From Elusimicrobiota bacterium (GTDB taxonomy: Bacteria; Elusimicrobiota; Elusimicrobia; UBA1565; UBA9628), in contig DAIDHI010000035.1 in the NCBI GenBank assembly GCA_027452025.1, positions 62,001 to 126,000 of the forward strand: a stretch of DNA of 64,000 bases, read 5' to 3'. Below are positions 7,251 to 15,596 of the stretch, in pieces (position 1 is the stretch's first letter; each line of letters starts with the position of its first letter). Both the position numbers and the translations under genes were made by a program. Under the pieces are notes generated by a model. It was not told where the DNA came from. It saw only the letters and a list, made by a program, of their open reading frames with translations, and ran no database searches.

Positions 7251-8562
7251 CACTTTCATCGCCGGCGTCGAGCTTTTCAAAAAGGGGCTGGGCCTGCCGA
7301 TCGGCTCCCTGACGCAGCTGCAGCGCATCCGCCTGGGCAAGCGCTACGAAAGCCGCAACCCGCTCATCAAGGATTTCGTGCCGCTCGCAAACCTGGGAGA
7401 TCTTGTCTTCGGCGGCTGGGATCTGTTCCCGGACAATATGTACGAAGCGGCCATGAAAGCGGGGGTGCTCGAAGCGCATCAACTCGCGCCCGTGCGCCGG
7501 GAGCTTGAGGCGATCAAGCCGATGCCCGCCGTGGCCGACACCGCCTACCTCAAGAACCTCAAGCCCGTCCATTTCAAAAAAGGCCGAACTAAGTTCGACC
7601 TGGCGCAGCAGGTCGTCGCCGACATCGAGGAGTTCCGCAAGCGGACCGGCGTCGACCGCGTCGTCATGCTCTGGTGCGGCTCGACCGAAATATTGCCAGA
7701 CCGCGCCCCCGTGCACGAGTCCATCGAGGCCTTCGAGGAAGGCCTCAAGCGCAACGATCCCATGATCCCGCCGTCCATGATCTATGCCTACGCGGCGATC
7801 TCGCGGGGCCTGGCCTACGGCAACGGCGCGCCGAACCTCTCCGCCGACGTCCCCGCCCTGGTCGAGCTCGCCGAACGGACGGGCGCGCCGATCTGCGGCA
7901 AGGACTTCAAGACCGGCCAAACGCTCATGAAGACGACCGTCGCGCCGATGCTGAAGGCGCGCATGCTCGCGCTGACCGGCTGGTATTCGACCAACATCCT
8001 CGGCAACCGCGACGGGGAGGTCCTCGACGATCCCGGCTCTTTCCGGACCAAGGAGAAGAGCAAGATGTCCGTGCTGGACACGATCTTGAACCCGGAGCTC
8101 TACCCCGACCTCTACGGCCACTATCACCACAAGGTCCGCATCGACTATTATCCTCCCCGCGGCGACGCCAAGGAAGGCTGGGACAACATCGACATCCGCG
8201 GCTGGATGAACATGCCGATGCAGATCAAGATCAACTTCCTCTGCCGCGACTCGATCCTGGCCGCTCCGATCGCCCTCGACCTGGCGCTCTTCCTGGACCT
8301 GGCCAAGCGCGCCGGCCTCTCCGGGATCCAGGAGTGGCTGTCGTTCTACTTCAAGAGCCCGCAGTGCCGCGAGGACTTGAAGCCCGAGCACGACCTGTTC
8401 ATCCAGCACCTCAAGCTCAAGAACACGCTGCGCCTGCTCATGGGCGAGGAAGTCCTGGACCACTCCGGACTGGACTATTACGACCCGGAGCGCGGCGCCG
8501 CTGTCGCCGCCCCCGCCCCCAAGCCCCACACCCGAAAGAAAAAGGCCGTCGCCGCGCGGTAG
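7171..8562 (+). CDS. ino1: myo-inositol-1-phosphate synthase
   Basis: A 463-residue NAD-dependent lyase/isomerase converting glucose 6-phosphate to inositol phosphate, the committed step to inositol. The N-terminal LGILLPGMGAVSSTFIAGV is the dinucleotide fold. PICGKDFKTGQT and STNILGNRDGEVL are the family's conserved active-site segments, and KSKMSVLDTILN and the tail VLDHSGLDYY also fit. A strong ribosome-binding site (GGAGGACG) precedes ATG 7171, which lies inside the preceding gene. The C-terminal 25 residues are a basic Pro/Ala/Lys tail. It closes the operon and is followed by hairpins and a T-run. Confidence 0.92.
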   Translation: MTKSAGRIPPPKGKLGILLPGMGAVSSTFIAGVELFKKGLGLPIGSLTQLQRIRLGKRYESRNPLIKDFVPLANLGDLVFGGWDLFPDNMYEAAMKAGVLEAHQLAPVRRELEAIKPMPAVADTAYLKNLKPVHFKKGRTKFDLAQQVVADIEEFRKRTGVDRVVMLWCGSTEILPDRAPVHESIEAFEEGLKRNDPMIPPSMIYAYAAISRGLAYGNGAPNLSADVPALVELAERTGAPICGKDFKTGQTLMKTTVAPMLKARMLALTGWYSTNILGNRDGEVLDDPGSFRTKEKSKMSVLDTILNPELYPDLYGHYHHKVRIDYYPPRGDAKEGWDNIDIRGWMNMPMQIKINFLCRDSILAAPIALDLALFLDLAKRAGLSGIQEWLSFYFKSPQCREDLKPEHDLFIQHLKLKNTLRLLMGEEVLDHSGLDYYDPERGAAVAAPAPKPHTRKKKAVAAR

Positions 8563-8566
8563 TTGG

Positions 8567-8642
8567 CCGCCGCCGTCGGCGGCGGTTGCGCCTTCGCCGC
8601 GCTCGGGCGCTCCGGGAGTCTGTGCCGCGAGCTCCCGAGCGC
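8567..8642 (+). repeat. two GC-rich hairpins downstream of inositol operon
   Basis: Immediately after the inositol-phosphate synthase stop there is a perfect 8-bp hairpin (8567-8574 with 8578-8585, 3-nt loop). A second pair of 9-nt arms, GCGCTCGGG and CCCGAGCGC, lies at 8599-8607 and 8634-8642. Neither is directly followed by a long T-run. They probably stabilise the 3' end or slow polymerase ahead of the terminator at 8658. Confidence 0.5.
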
Positions 8643-8657
8643 TCGACTTTTGATTTT

Positions 8658-8682
8658 GCGTAGAAAAAATTACGCTTTTTTT
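8658..8682 (+). terminator. probable intrinsic terminator of inositol operon
   Basis: Arms GCGTA (8658-8662) and TACGC (8671-8675) flank an A-rich loop and are followed by seven T residues (8676-8682). The stem is only 5 bp, so strength is uncertain, but the position between the operon end and the bamA promoter is right. Confidence 0.55.
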
Positions 8683-8706
8683 GGCTCGCGCCCGGATCCC
8701 ATTTAG

Positions 8707-8712
8707 TATACT
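8707..8712 (+). promoter_or_regulatory. -10 element of the bamA/lpx superoperon
   Basis: TATACT ends 9 nt before the GTG start of bamA, and there is no Shine-Dalgarno in between, so the transcript would have a leader of only a few nt. A possible -35 (TTGGCT, 8681-8686) is 20 nt away, which is too far to be convincing. Confidence 0.5.
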
Positions 8713-8721
8713 CTCCCGGAC

Positions 8722-11190
8722 GTGAAGTATTTCCTTATGAGCGCCCTCCTTGCGACGGCGTGGTCTTCCCCGTGCTCGGCCCAAACGACCGGGTCTGGGA
8801 CCGCGTCGGGGTTGCCCGGCATCGGGTTTTCCAGCTCTTCTTTGACGGCGCCCTTGCTCCCCCCGCCGACCAGCGTCTCCGTCTCGACGTCCATTCCGGC
8901 CGCGCCCTCCGCCCCGGGCGAGTCTGCCGCGCCCCCTTCCCCGCCGTGGGTCCTGGGAGACATCACGGCCCGCGGGCTCAAGAACACCAAGTTCAGCGTC
9001 ATCCGGGACGAGATCAAGGCCCGCAAAGGAGACCTCTACGACCGTCCGGATCTGGACCGGGACGTGCAAAGCCTCCTTTCCCTGGGCAGCTTCGAGCGCG
9101 TCGGCGCCGATGTCTCGTCGACGACCAAGCCCGTGCCGATCCAATACAAGACGATCTCCGGCTCGCCCACCGAGGTGCGCCTGACGTTCTTCGTCGTGGA
9201 AAAGCCGATCATCAAAACGATCAACTTCCAGGGAAACAAGAAGCTGTCGCGCGGAGCGCTGGAAGACGCGATCATGCTCAAGACCAAGGACCCCCTCGAC
9301 TTGGTCAAGCTCCACGAAGACGAGGCGAAAATCCTCGACAAGTACCACAAGAAGGGCTTTCTCGACGCGAGCGTAAGCTCGCAGGTCCAAACGGACACGG
9401 CCACGCTCCAGTCCGTGATCACCTTCAGCGTCTCGGAAGGAGCGAAGTCGCGCATCGCCTGGGTTTCCGTCAAGGGCGCCCACGCGTTCCCGTTGGGCAA
9501 GCTCATCAAGCAGATGAAGAACAAGCCCAAGAAGGTCTTCGTCGGCAAAGACCTCCCTGAGGACATCCAGAAGATCGACGCCTTTTACAAGAACAACGGC
9601 TACCTGGACGTGCACCTGAGCACGCCGAGCGTCCTGGTCAGCCTCGACAAGCAGAGCATCTATATCTCTCTGTCGGTCAACGAGGGGCGCCAATACCGCT
9701 TCGGCGACACGTCTTATTCCGGAAACTTGGTGTATACTTCAACCGAGTTGGCCAAGGCCGTGGAATACCATAGGGGAGAGATCTTCAACGAGGGCGACTT
9801 TGAGGACACCATCCGGGCGATCCAGGAAATGTACGCCGAGAAGGGCCACCTGCGCGCCCGCGTCACCCCGGTGAAATCCCTCAATCCCCAGACCGACCTG
9901 ATGGACGTGCACTACGGCATCCTCGAGGGCGACATCATCTATGTCGACCATGTCGACGTGGACGGCAATAAAGCCACCAAGACCTATGTCCTCAAGCGCG
10001 AGATCACGGTCAAGCCGGGCGACGTCTTCAAGGCGTCCAAGATCCGCAAGAGCCGCGAAAGGATCATGAACCTGGGCTTCATCGACGACGTCGACATCGA
10101 CATCCAGAGTCCTACCGATCCCGACAAGGTGGACCTGACGTTCGACGTCTCGGAAGGCAAGCCCGGGGTGCTGACGGCCGGCGCCGCCTACTCCACGGTC
10201 GACGGCATCATCGGCACGCTCTCGCTGCAGCACATGAACCTGTTCGGCCGCGCCCAACGCGCCGCGATTCAATGGTCCTTCGGCCAAAGGGTCCTGGATT
10301 ATTCCGTCAGCTGGACGACGCCCTGGGTGGACGACCACCCCACGAGCCTGGGCGTCGATCTCTTCAATACTCGCCGCATCAATCCCTTCGAATCGACCCT
10401 GTACGGCTATGTCGAGCACAACGTCGGCGGTTCGCTGCGCCTGGCCCCGCGCTTCGAGGACGACGAATACCAGCTTTCCTTCGCCTATACCGGGTCGGTC
10501 ATCAACGTCTCCAACATCGACTCGAGCATCCCCAGCTCGATCCTGACCGAGGGCACGAGCGTCCAATCGTCGATCTCGATGCAATTCGCGCGCGACACCC
10601 GCGACAACATCTGGGACCCGACCACGGGAAGCGACAACTCCATCGGCTGGGAACTCTCGGGCGGCCCGCTGATGGGCGACGTCGACTACTTCAAGCCGTC
10701 GGTCTCCGACTCGATCAACTTCAAGCTGGCCGATATCGAGGACTATCCGCTCGTGCTCACGGCGGACAACCGGGCCGCGTACATCACGCCCTTCGGCGCG
10801 GACAAGCAGGTCCCGGTCTTCAACCGCTTCTTCCTGGGAGGGCAGGACGACCTGCGCGGCTACGAGCCGACCGGCGAGGTCGGAGACCCCAACGGCGGCA
10901 ACATCTTCGACGTCGGAAATCTCGAGCTGGGGTTCCCTTTGGCGCGCGAAAAGCGCAAGACGATCGTGAAGTTCGTCGTCTTTTTCGACGCCGGCGGAGA
11001 TTGGGACACTTTCTCGCAGGTCAGCGGCCGGGTCGGCACCGGCTCCACGGACATCAAGACCGACGCGGGCTTCGGCATCCGCTTCACCACTCCGGCGTTC
11101 CCGATACGCCTGGATTGGGGCTATGGCTTCCAGCACGTCCCGGGCGAGAAGCGCTACCAGGTCAACTTCGGAATGGGTAACCTCTTCTGA
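8722..11190 (+). CDS. bamA: BamA outer-membrane assembly factor
   Basis: An 822-residue Omp85 protein inserting beta-barrels into the outer membrane. GTG start, then signal peptide (to about residue 20, cleaved near CSAQ). A low-complexity Ser/Pro stretch (about 22-75) is unusual before the POTRA repeats. Five POTRA-like repeats follow, and a 16-strand barrel ends in GMGNLF with the terminal Phe required for assembly. The conserved barrel loop motif VRGF/Y appears as DLRGYEPTG. Length is normal for BamA (about 800). It heads a 13-gene envelope operon; ompH follows after 2 nt. Confidence 0.95.
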   Translation: MKYFLMSALLATAWSSPCSAQTTGSGTASGLPGIGFSSSSLTAPLLPPPTSVSVSTSIPAAPSAPGESAAPPSPPWVLGDITARGLKNTKFSVIRDEIKARKGDLYDRPDLDRDVQSLLSLGSFERVGADVSSTTKPVPIQYKTISGSPTEVRLTFFVVEKPIIKTINFQGNKKLSRGALEDAIMLKTKDPLDLVKLHEDEAKILDKYHKKGFLDASVSSQVQTDTATLQSVITFSVSEGAKSRIAWVSVKGAHAFPLGKLIKQMKNKPKKVFVGKDLPEDIQKIDAFYKNNGYLDVHLSTPSVLVSLDKQSIYISLSVNEGRQYRFGDTSYSGNLVYTSTELAKAVEYHRGEIFNEGDFEDTIRAIQEMYAEKGHLRARVTPVKSLNPQTDLMDVHYGILEGDIIYVDHVDVDGNKATKTYVLKREITVKPGDVFKASKIRKSRERIMNLGFIDDVDIDIQSPTDPDKVDLTFDVSEGKPGVLTAGAAYSTVDGIIGTLSLQHMNLFGRAQRAAIQWSFGQRVLDYSVSWTTPWVDDHPTSLGVDLFNTRRINPFESTLYGYVEHNVGGSLRLAPRFEDDEYQLSFAYTGSVINVSNIDSSIPSSILTEGTSVQSSISMQFARDTRDNIWDPTTGSDNSIGWELSGGPLMGDVDYFKPSVSDSINFKLADIEDYPLVLTADNRAAYITPFGADKQVPVFNRFFLGGQDDLRGYEPTGEVGDPNGGNIFDVGNLELGFPLAREKRKTIVKFVVFFDAGGDWDTFSQVSGRVGTGSTDIKTDAGFGIRFTTPAFPIRLDWGYGFQHVPGEKRYQVNFGMGNLF

Positions 11191-11192
11191 CC

Positions 11193-12362
11193 ATGAAAAA
11201 GCTCCTCGCCGCCTCCGTCGCTTGGGCCTGCGCGCTGGCCTGCCTTCCGCCGGCCTCCGCCATCGAGCTGTCGCTCATGGAGAACCGCCAGGAGACCGGG
11301 CACATCGGCTTCATCGACATGCAGCGCGTCTTCCAGGAGTTCCCGCAGACGATCCGCGCCAAGCAGAATTTCGAGGAGACGGTGCGGCAGGCCGAGGAAC
11401 AGGTCAACATCCGGAAGGTCGAGCTCATCCATATGCGCAACGACCTCGACCAGCTCAAGGCCGAGCGCAAGTTCATGGGCCAGCTCATCCCCGCGCCCCA
11501 AACGCCGCCGGCCGCGACGCAGCCCAAAGCGGCGGCCGCGCCGGCCGCGCCCGCGCCGGCCAAGCCCGCCGCCGTCGCCGTCTCGACGGCCGCGCCCGCG
11601 GCGCCCAAGCCGGCCGTCGTCTTCGCCCCGCCGGTCCCGGCGGCCCAGGCGCAGCGTTCCACGGCCTCCGCCTTCGGCGCCGCCTCGCCGAAGGCCCCGC
11701 CGGTCGCGCCGATGGCTCCGCAGCTGGTCGCCGCGCGGCCCGCCCCGCGCCCCGTGGCCGCGCTGCCCGGCTTCGGCGAGGGCGCCGGCGACATGCCGGG
11801 CGAGAGCTTCGGCTGGAACGCGTCGACCAAGCCGGCCGGCGCGCCCGAGCCGAAAACGGACAAGCCCCAGCCCCTGGTCATCAACATCCCGGGCGTGAGC
11901 ACGGCTCCGATCGTCGTCCAGCCTCCGGCCCAGGCCAAGCCGCCTCAGGTCGCGGCGATTCCCAAACCCATTGCCGCGCCGGCGCCCAAGCCCGCGCCGG
12001 CTGCCCCCCCGCCGACCGTCCCAACGCCGACCGCCCCCGCGCCGGCGGCTCCCAAGCTCGACGATGCGGACGCCCAGCACAACTCCGCCATCCAGGCGAT
12101 GGACGAGAAGATCGCGGCCAAGGAGAAGGAGCTTGCCGCCAAGCAAGCCGATTTCGACAAGTATCAGGCCCAGGCCGAGAAGAACCTGCTCTCCTTGGAG
12201 AGCCGCAAGACGGAGATTTTGCTCGGCAAGATCCACGACGCCATCGAAGCCGTCGCTCGTCAAGAAGGCGTCAGCGTCGTCGTCGACAAGACGAGCATCC
12301 TTTACGGACACGACGCCGTGGACCTGACGGACAAGGTGCTGCGCTATCTGAAGAGTTCGTAG
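11193..12362 (+). CDS. ompH: OmpH/Skp periplasmic chaperone interrupted by a Pro/Ala-rich insert
   Basis: A 389-residue protein with a signal peptide (1-23). The first Skp segment (about 36-98: GHIGFIDMQRVFQEFPQ and a helical stretch) and the second (about 288-389: coiled coil, then EGVSVVVDKTSILYG and DLTDKVLRYLKSS) match the two ends of an ordinary 160-residue OmpH. Between them lie about 188 residues of low-complexity Pro/Ala/Lys. In Skp the two halves form the tentacle coiled coils, so the insert sits at or near the tentacle tip. Position after bamA is the conserved bamA-ompH-lpxD order. Confidence 0.88.
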   Translation: MKKLLAASVAWACALACLPPASAIELSLMENRQETGHIGFIDMQRVFQEFPQTIRAKQNFEETVRQAEEQVNIRKVELIHMRNDLDQLKAERKFMGQLIPAPQTPPAATQPKAAAAPAAPAPAKPAAVAVSTAAPAAPKPAVVFAPPVPAAQAQRSTASAFGAASPKAPPVAPMAPQLVAARPAPRPVAALPGFGEGAGDMPGESFGWNASTKPAGAPEPKTDKPQPLVINIPGVSTAPIVVQPPAQAKPPQVAAIPKPIAAPAPKPAPAAPPPTVPTPTAPAPAAPKLDDADAQHNSAIQAMDEKIAAKEKELAAKQADFDKYQAQAEKNLLSLESRKTEILLGKIHDAIEAVARQEGVSVVVDKTSILYGHDAVDLTDKVLRYLKSS

Positions 12363-12371
12363 GAGACAGGC

Positions 12372-13430
12372 ATGGAGCTCAACGTCAACAAGACCGTCGC
12401 CGATATCGCCACGCTCGTGGGCGGCAAAGTCGCCGGAGACGGGTCGTTCCTCATCGATAAGGCCGCCACGCTCAAGGAGGCGGGGCCCGCCGACTTGTCT
12501 TTCCTCGGCAACCAGAAATACGCTCAGGCCGCGGCCGCTTCCCAAGCCGGCTGCCTGCTGCTTCCCCAGGGCGCCGAGTCGCTGGCCTGCGCCGCGAAGA
12601 GCCGCATCTTCGTGGAGGACCCGCAGTTCGCCTTCTCGCAGGTCCTGGCCATGATCGTCGAGCGCCAGCCCAAGTCGCCGCCGAGCCTGGATGCGAAAGC
12701 CTCGATCCATTATCAAGCCAAGATGGGTCCCGGCGTCTCCGTAGGGCCATTCGCCGTCGTCGAGCGCGGCGCGGCCATCGGCGAGGGCACCACGATCGGC
12801 GCGCAATGCTACATCGGCGAAAACGCCAAGATCGGGCGCTTCTGCAGGATCTACCCCCAGGTGGTCATCCGGGAGGACTGCGTCGTCGGCGACCGCGCCG
12901 TCATCCACTCCGGCACGGTCATCGGCGCCGACGGCTTCGGCTTCTCTCCCGACAAGAAGACGGGCAAGCACCGCAAGCTGCCCCAGGTGGGCAACGTCGT
13001 CGTTGGAGACGACGTGGAGATCGGAGCCAACGTCGCGATCGATCGCGCCTCCGTGGGGTCGACTAAAATCGGCTCGGGCACGAAGATCGACAATCTGGTG
13101 CAGATCGCGCACGGCGTCAAGATCGGCCCGGACTGCATCATCGTCTCGCAGACCGGCATCGCGGGCTCCAGCGAACTCGGCCACCACGTGGTCCTCGGAG
13201 GCCAGGTTGGCCTGGTCGGGCACATCGCGATCGGAGACGGCGTCCAGGTCGGCGCGCAAAGCGGAATCATGTCGGACGTGCCGGCGGGAACTATCATGTT
13301 CGGCTATCCCGCGCGCCCGCACCGCGAGTCTTTCAAGCTGCAGGCGCTCTACGGCCGCCTGCCGGAGCTGTTCCAGGCCGTCAAGCAGATCAAGCAAAAG
13401 TTGGGCATCACCGACGGGAGCAAAGCATGA
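12372..13430 (+). CDS. lpxD: UDP-3-O-acylglucosamine N-acyltransferase LpxD
   Basis: A 352-residue left-handed beta-helix acyltransferase that adds the second (N-linked) acyl chain in lipid A synthesis. The N-terminal uridine-binding domain includes GPADLSFLGNQKYA. The hexapeptide repeats run from about residue 105 to 310, with the conserved DGFGFSPDKKTGKH segment (about 184-197) and the catalytic His in VQIAHGVKIG. The C-terminus is the usual helix. A GGAGACAGG ribosome-binding site precedes ATG 12372, and the stop overlaps the lpxC ATG. Confidence 0.95.
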   Translation: MELNVNKTVADIATLVGGKVAGDGSFLIDKAATLKEAGPADLSFLGNQKYAQAAAASQAGCLLLPQGAESLACAAKSRIFVEDPQFAFSQVLAMIVERQPKSPPSLDAKASIHYQAKMGPGVSVGPFAVVERGAAIGEGTTIGAQCYIGENAKIGRFCRIYPQVVIREDCVVGDRAVIHSGTVIGADGFGFSPDKKTGKHRKLPQVGNVVVGDDVEIGANVAIDRASVGSTKIGSGTKIDNLVQIAHGVKIGPDCIIVSQTGIAGSSELGHHVVLGGQVGLVGHIAIGDGVQVGAQSGIMSDVPAGTIMFGYPARPHRESFKLQALYGRLPELFQAVKQIKQKLGITDGSKA

Positions 13431-14311
13431 AAAGCGAATCGCAAGCCACCATCAAGAACGAGATCAGCCTGGAGGGCATCGGGCTGCACACCGGCAACAA
13501 GTCCAAGATCACGTTCCGCCCGGCTCCGGCCAACAGCGGGATCCGGTTCTTCCGGACCGACCTGCCGGGCACGCCGATGATCCCGGCGCGGCTGCATTTC
13601 GTCGTGGCTACGGTCCGCGGGACCAATCTCGGCCTGGGGGAGGCCAAGGTGCACACCGTCGAGCACGTGCTCTCGGCCTGCACGGGCGTCGGGCTCGACA
13701 ACGTCGACATCCTCGTCTCGGCCAACGAGCCGCCCATCATGGACGGCAGCTCCCTGCCGTTCTTGCAGGCCCTGCTCAAGGCGGGGCTTCATTACTATTC
13801 CGACGCGCCCAAGCGCTGGCTGCATATCCCGGGCGAGGTCGTTTACCAAGACGGCCCGGCCAAGTACCGCGCCGTGCCAGCCGAACGCTTCGAGATCAAG
13901 GCCACGCTCATCCACGACCACCCGATGATGCCGAAAATGACCTTGGAAATGAACGTGGACACGGAATCCTATCTGGACGCCGTGGCGCGAGCGCGCACCT
14001 TCTGCTTCGAGCATGAAGTCGCCTATCTCAAGTCCCAGGGCTTGGCCCAGGGCGGCTCGCTCGAAAACGCCATCGTCATCGGCAAGGACCGCTACAACAC
14101 CAACTCCGAGGGCCTGCGCTTCCCCGACGAGTTCGTCCGGCACAAGACGCTGGACCTCATCGGCGACCTCACGCTGATCGGCCGGCCCCTTTTCAAGATG
14201 CGCGTCGAGGCCGAGTGCCTCGGCCACGCGCACAACATCGAGTTCGCCAAACGCCTGCGCGAAGCCGCCGTGCAAATGCGCCGGCGCCCGCAGCCCCTGG
14301 AGGCCAAATGA
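13427..14311 (+). CDS. lpxC: UDP-3-O-acyl-GlcNAc deacetylase LpxC
   Basis: A 294-residue zinc amidase, the committed step of lipid A synthesis. Zinc ligands are visible as HTVEH (76-80), and HKTLD with His239 and Asp243. The general acid/base His is in GHAHN (266-270). It is a stand-alone LpxC, not the LpxC-FabZ fusion seen in some phyla, although fabZ follows with a 4-nt overlap. The ATG at 13427 overlaps the lpxD stop. Confidence 0.95.
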   Translation: MKSESQATIKNEISLEGIGLHTGNKSKITFRPAPANSGIRFFRTDLPGTPMIPARLHFVVATVRGTNLGLGEAKVHTVEHVLSACTGVGLDNVDILVSANEPPIMDGSSLPFLQALLKAGLHYYSDAPKRWLHIPGEVVYQDGPAKYRAVPAERFEIKATLIHDHPMMPKMTLEMNVDTESYLDAVARARTFCFEHEVAYLKSQGLAQGGSLENAIVIGKDRYNTNSEGLRFPDEFVRHKTLDLIGDLTLIGRPLFKMRVEAECLGHAHNIEFAKRLREAAVQMRRRPQPLEAK

Positions 14312-14787
14312 CCGCTGAAACGACCGTTCCGCCGCAAACTCCCGCCCCGATCCGCTCCGTCGACGTCAACGGAATCCTCAAGGCGATCCCCCACCGCTAT
14401 CCCTTCATGCTCGTCGACCGCCTCGACGTGCTCGAAGAGGAAAAGCGGGCCATCGGCACCAAGATGGTCACATTCAACGAGCCTTTTTTCCAGGGCCACT
14501 TTCCCGGCCGGCCCGTCATGCCCGGCGTGCTGATCGTCGAGGCCATGGCGCAGACCGCGCTGGCGCTGCTCTTGACGAAGGGCGGCTACGAGGGCAAGCT
14601 TGCGTTCTTCATGGGGATCGACGAGGTCAAGTTCCGCACGCCCGTCGTCCCCGGAGACACGCTCAAGATGCACGTCGAGGTGCTGCGCCTGGGGCGGGCG
14701 GGCAAGTTCCGCGGCGAGGCCTACGTCGACGGCAAGCTCGCCGCCGAGGGCCTGATGACCTTCGCCCTCGTCGACCAGGCGGCGTGA
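14308..14787 (+). CDS. fabZ: 3-hydroxyacyl-ACP dehydratase FabZ
   Basis: A 159-residue hot-dog-fold dehydratase. The active-site segment [20 protein letters not shown] (residues 62-81) holds the catalytic His and Glu. [12 protein letters not shown] (27-38) is the family N-terminal signature, and the N-terminus carries about 15 extra residues. It shares 3-hydroxyacyl-ACP with LpxA and LpxD, explaining its place between lpxC and lpxA. ATG start overlaps the lpxC stop (ATGA). Confidence 0.95.
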   Translation: MTAETTVPPQTPAPIRSVDVNGILKAIPHRYPFMLVDRLDVLEEEKRAIGTKMVTFNEPFFQGHFPGRPVMPGVLIVEAMAQTALALLLTKGGYEGKLAFFMGIDEVKFRTPVVPGDTLKMHVEVLRLGRAGKFRGEAYVDGKLAAEGLMTFALVDQAA

Positions 14788-15596
14788 TGTCGAACATCCA
14801 TCAGACGGCCGTCGTCGACCCTTCCGCCAAGATCGACCCTTCCGCCAAAGTCGGACCCTACGCCGTGATCGGGCCCGACGTCGTCATCGGCCCGGAGTGC
14901 TCCGTCGGCGCGCACGCCGTCGTCGAATACGCGACGCTCGGCCGCGGCAACAAGCTCCATCCGGGCTGCTTCGTCGGCACCGCGCCGCAAGACCTCAAGT
15001 ACGCCGGGGAGCGCACGAAGCTCGTCATGGGCGATCACAACACCGTGCGCGAGTGCGTGACCCTCAACCGCGGCACCGTCGCCCACGGCGAGACCAGGAT
15101 CGGCAGCAACTGTCTCTTCATGGCCTACTCCCATGTCGCCCACGACTGCGTCATCGGCAACGGCGTGATCCTCGTCAACTGCGTCGCCCTCGCCGGGCAC
15201 GTGACGGTCGGCGATTTCACGGTGATCGGAGGCCTGGCCGCCATCCACCAGTTCCAAAACATCGGCCGCTATTGCATGGTCGGCGGCGGCTCCATGGTCA
15301 ACCGCGACATCCTCGATTACTGCCTCTGCCAGGGCTATCCGGCCGCCCTGCGCGGCCTCAATCTTCTCGGAATGAAGCGCTCGGGGATGTCGCGAGAGAC
15401 GATGGCCGCCGTCAAAGACGCCTACAAGACGCTTTTCACGTCCGGCCTGCGGCTCGAAGAAGCCGTGGCGAAGCTCAAGGCGTCGAGCCCGGGCGCCGAA
15501 GTGTCCGGCATGCTCGCCGGCGTCGAGAGGGCGAAGCGCACCCTCATGCGCCCGTCGTCCAAGGACCAGGCGCAGGAAGAGGAAGCCCTGGCCTGA
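14787..15596 (+). CDS. lpxA: UDP-N-acetylglucosamine acyltransferase LpxA
   Basis: A 269-residue trimeric beta-helix enzyme adding the first acyl chain to UDP-GlcNAc. It begins [16 protein letters not shown], and hexapeptide repeats occupy the N-terminal two thirds. The catalytic His segment is MAYSHVAHDCVIGN (about 112-125), followed by GGLAAIHQFQNIGRY. The C-terminal helical domain has RSGMSRETMAAVKDAYK. ATG 14787 overlaps the fabZ stop by one base; a GTG at 14784 is possible but unneeded. The adjacent oxidoreductase at 16435 raises the question whether the acceptor is a 3-amino sugar. Confidence 0.95.
   Translation: MSNIHQTAVVDPSAKIDPSAKVGPYAVIGPDVVIGPECSVGAHAVVEYATLGRGNKLHPGCFVGTAPQDLKYAGERTKLVMGDHNTVRECVTLNRGTVAHGETRIGSNCLFMAYSHVAHDCVIGNGVILVNCVALAGHVTVGDFTVIGGLAAIHQFQNIGRYCMVGGGSMVNRDILDYCLCQGYPAALRGLNLLGMKRSGMSRETMAAVKDAYKTLFTSGLRLEEAVAKLKASSPGAEVSGMLAGVERAKRTLMRPSSKDQAQEEEALA

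Noticed and set aside
7180..9693. 837-codon minus-strand open frame spanning ino1 and bamA
   Set aside because: It crosses a terminator and two well-supported plus-strand genes and has shadow-like composition.
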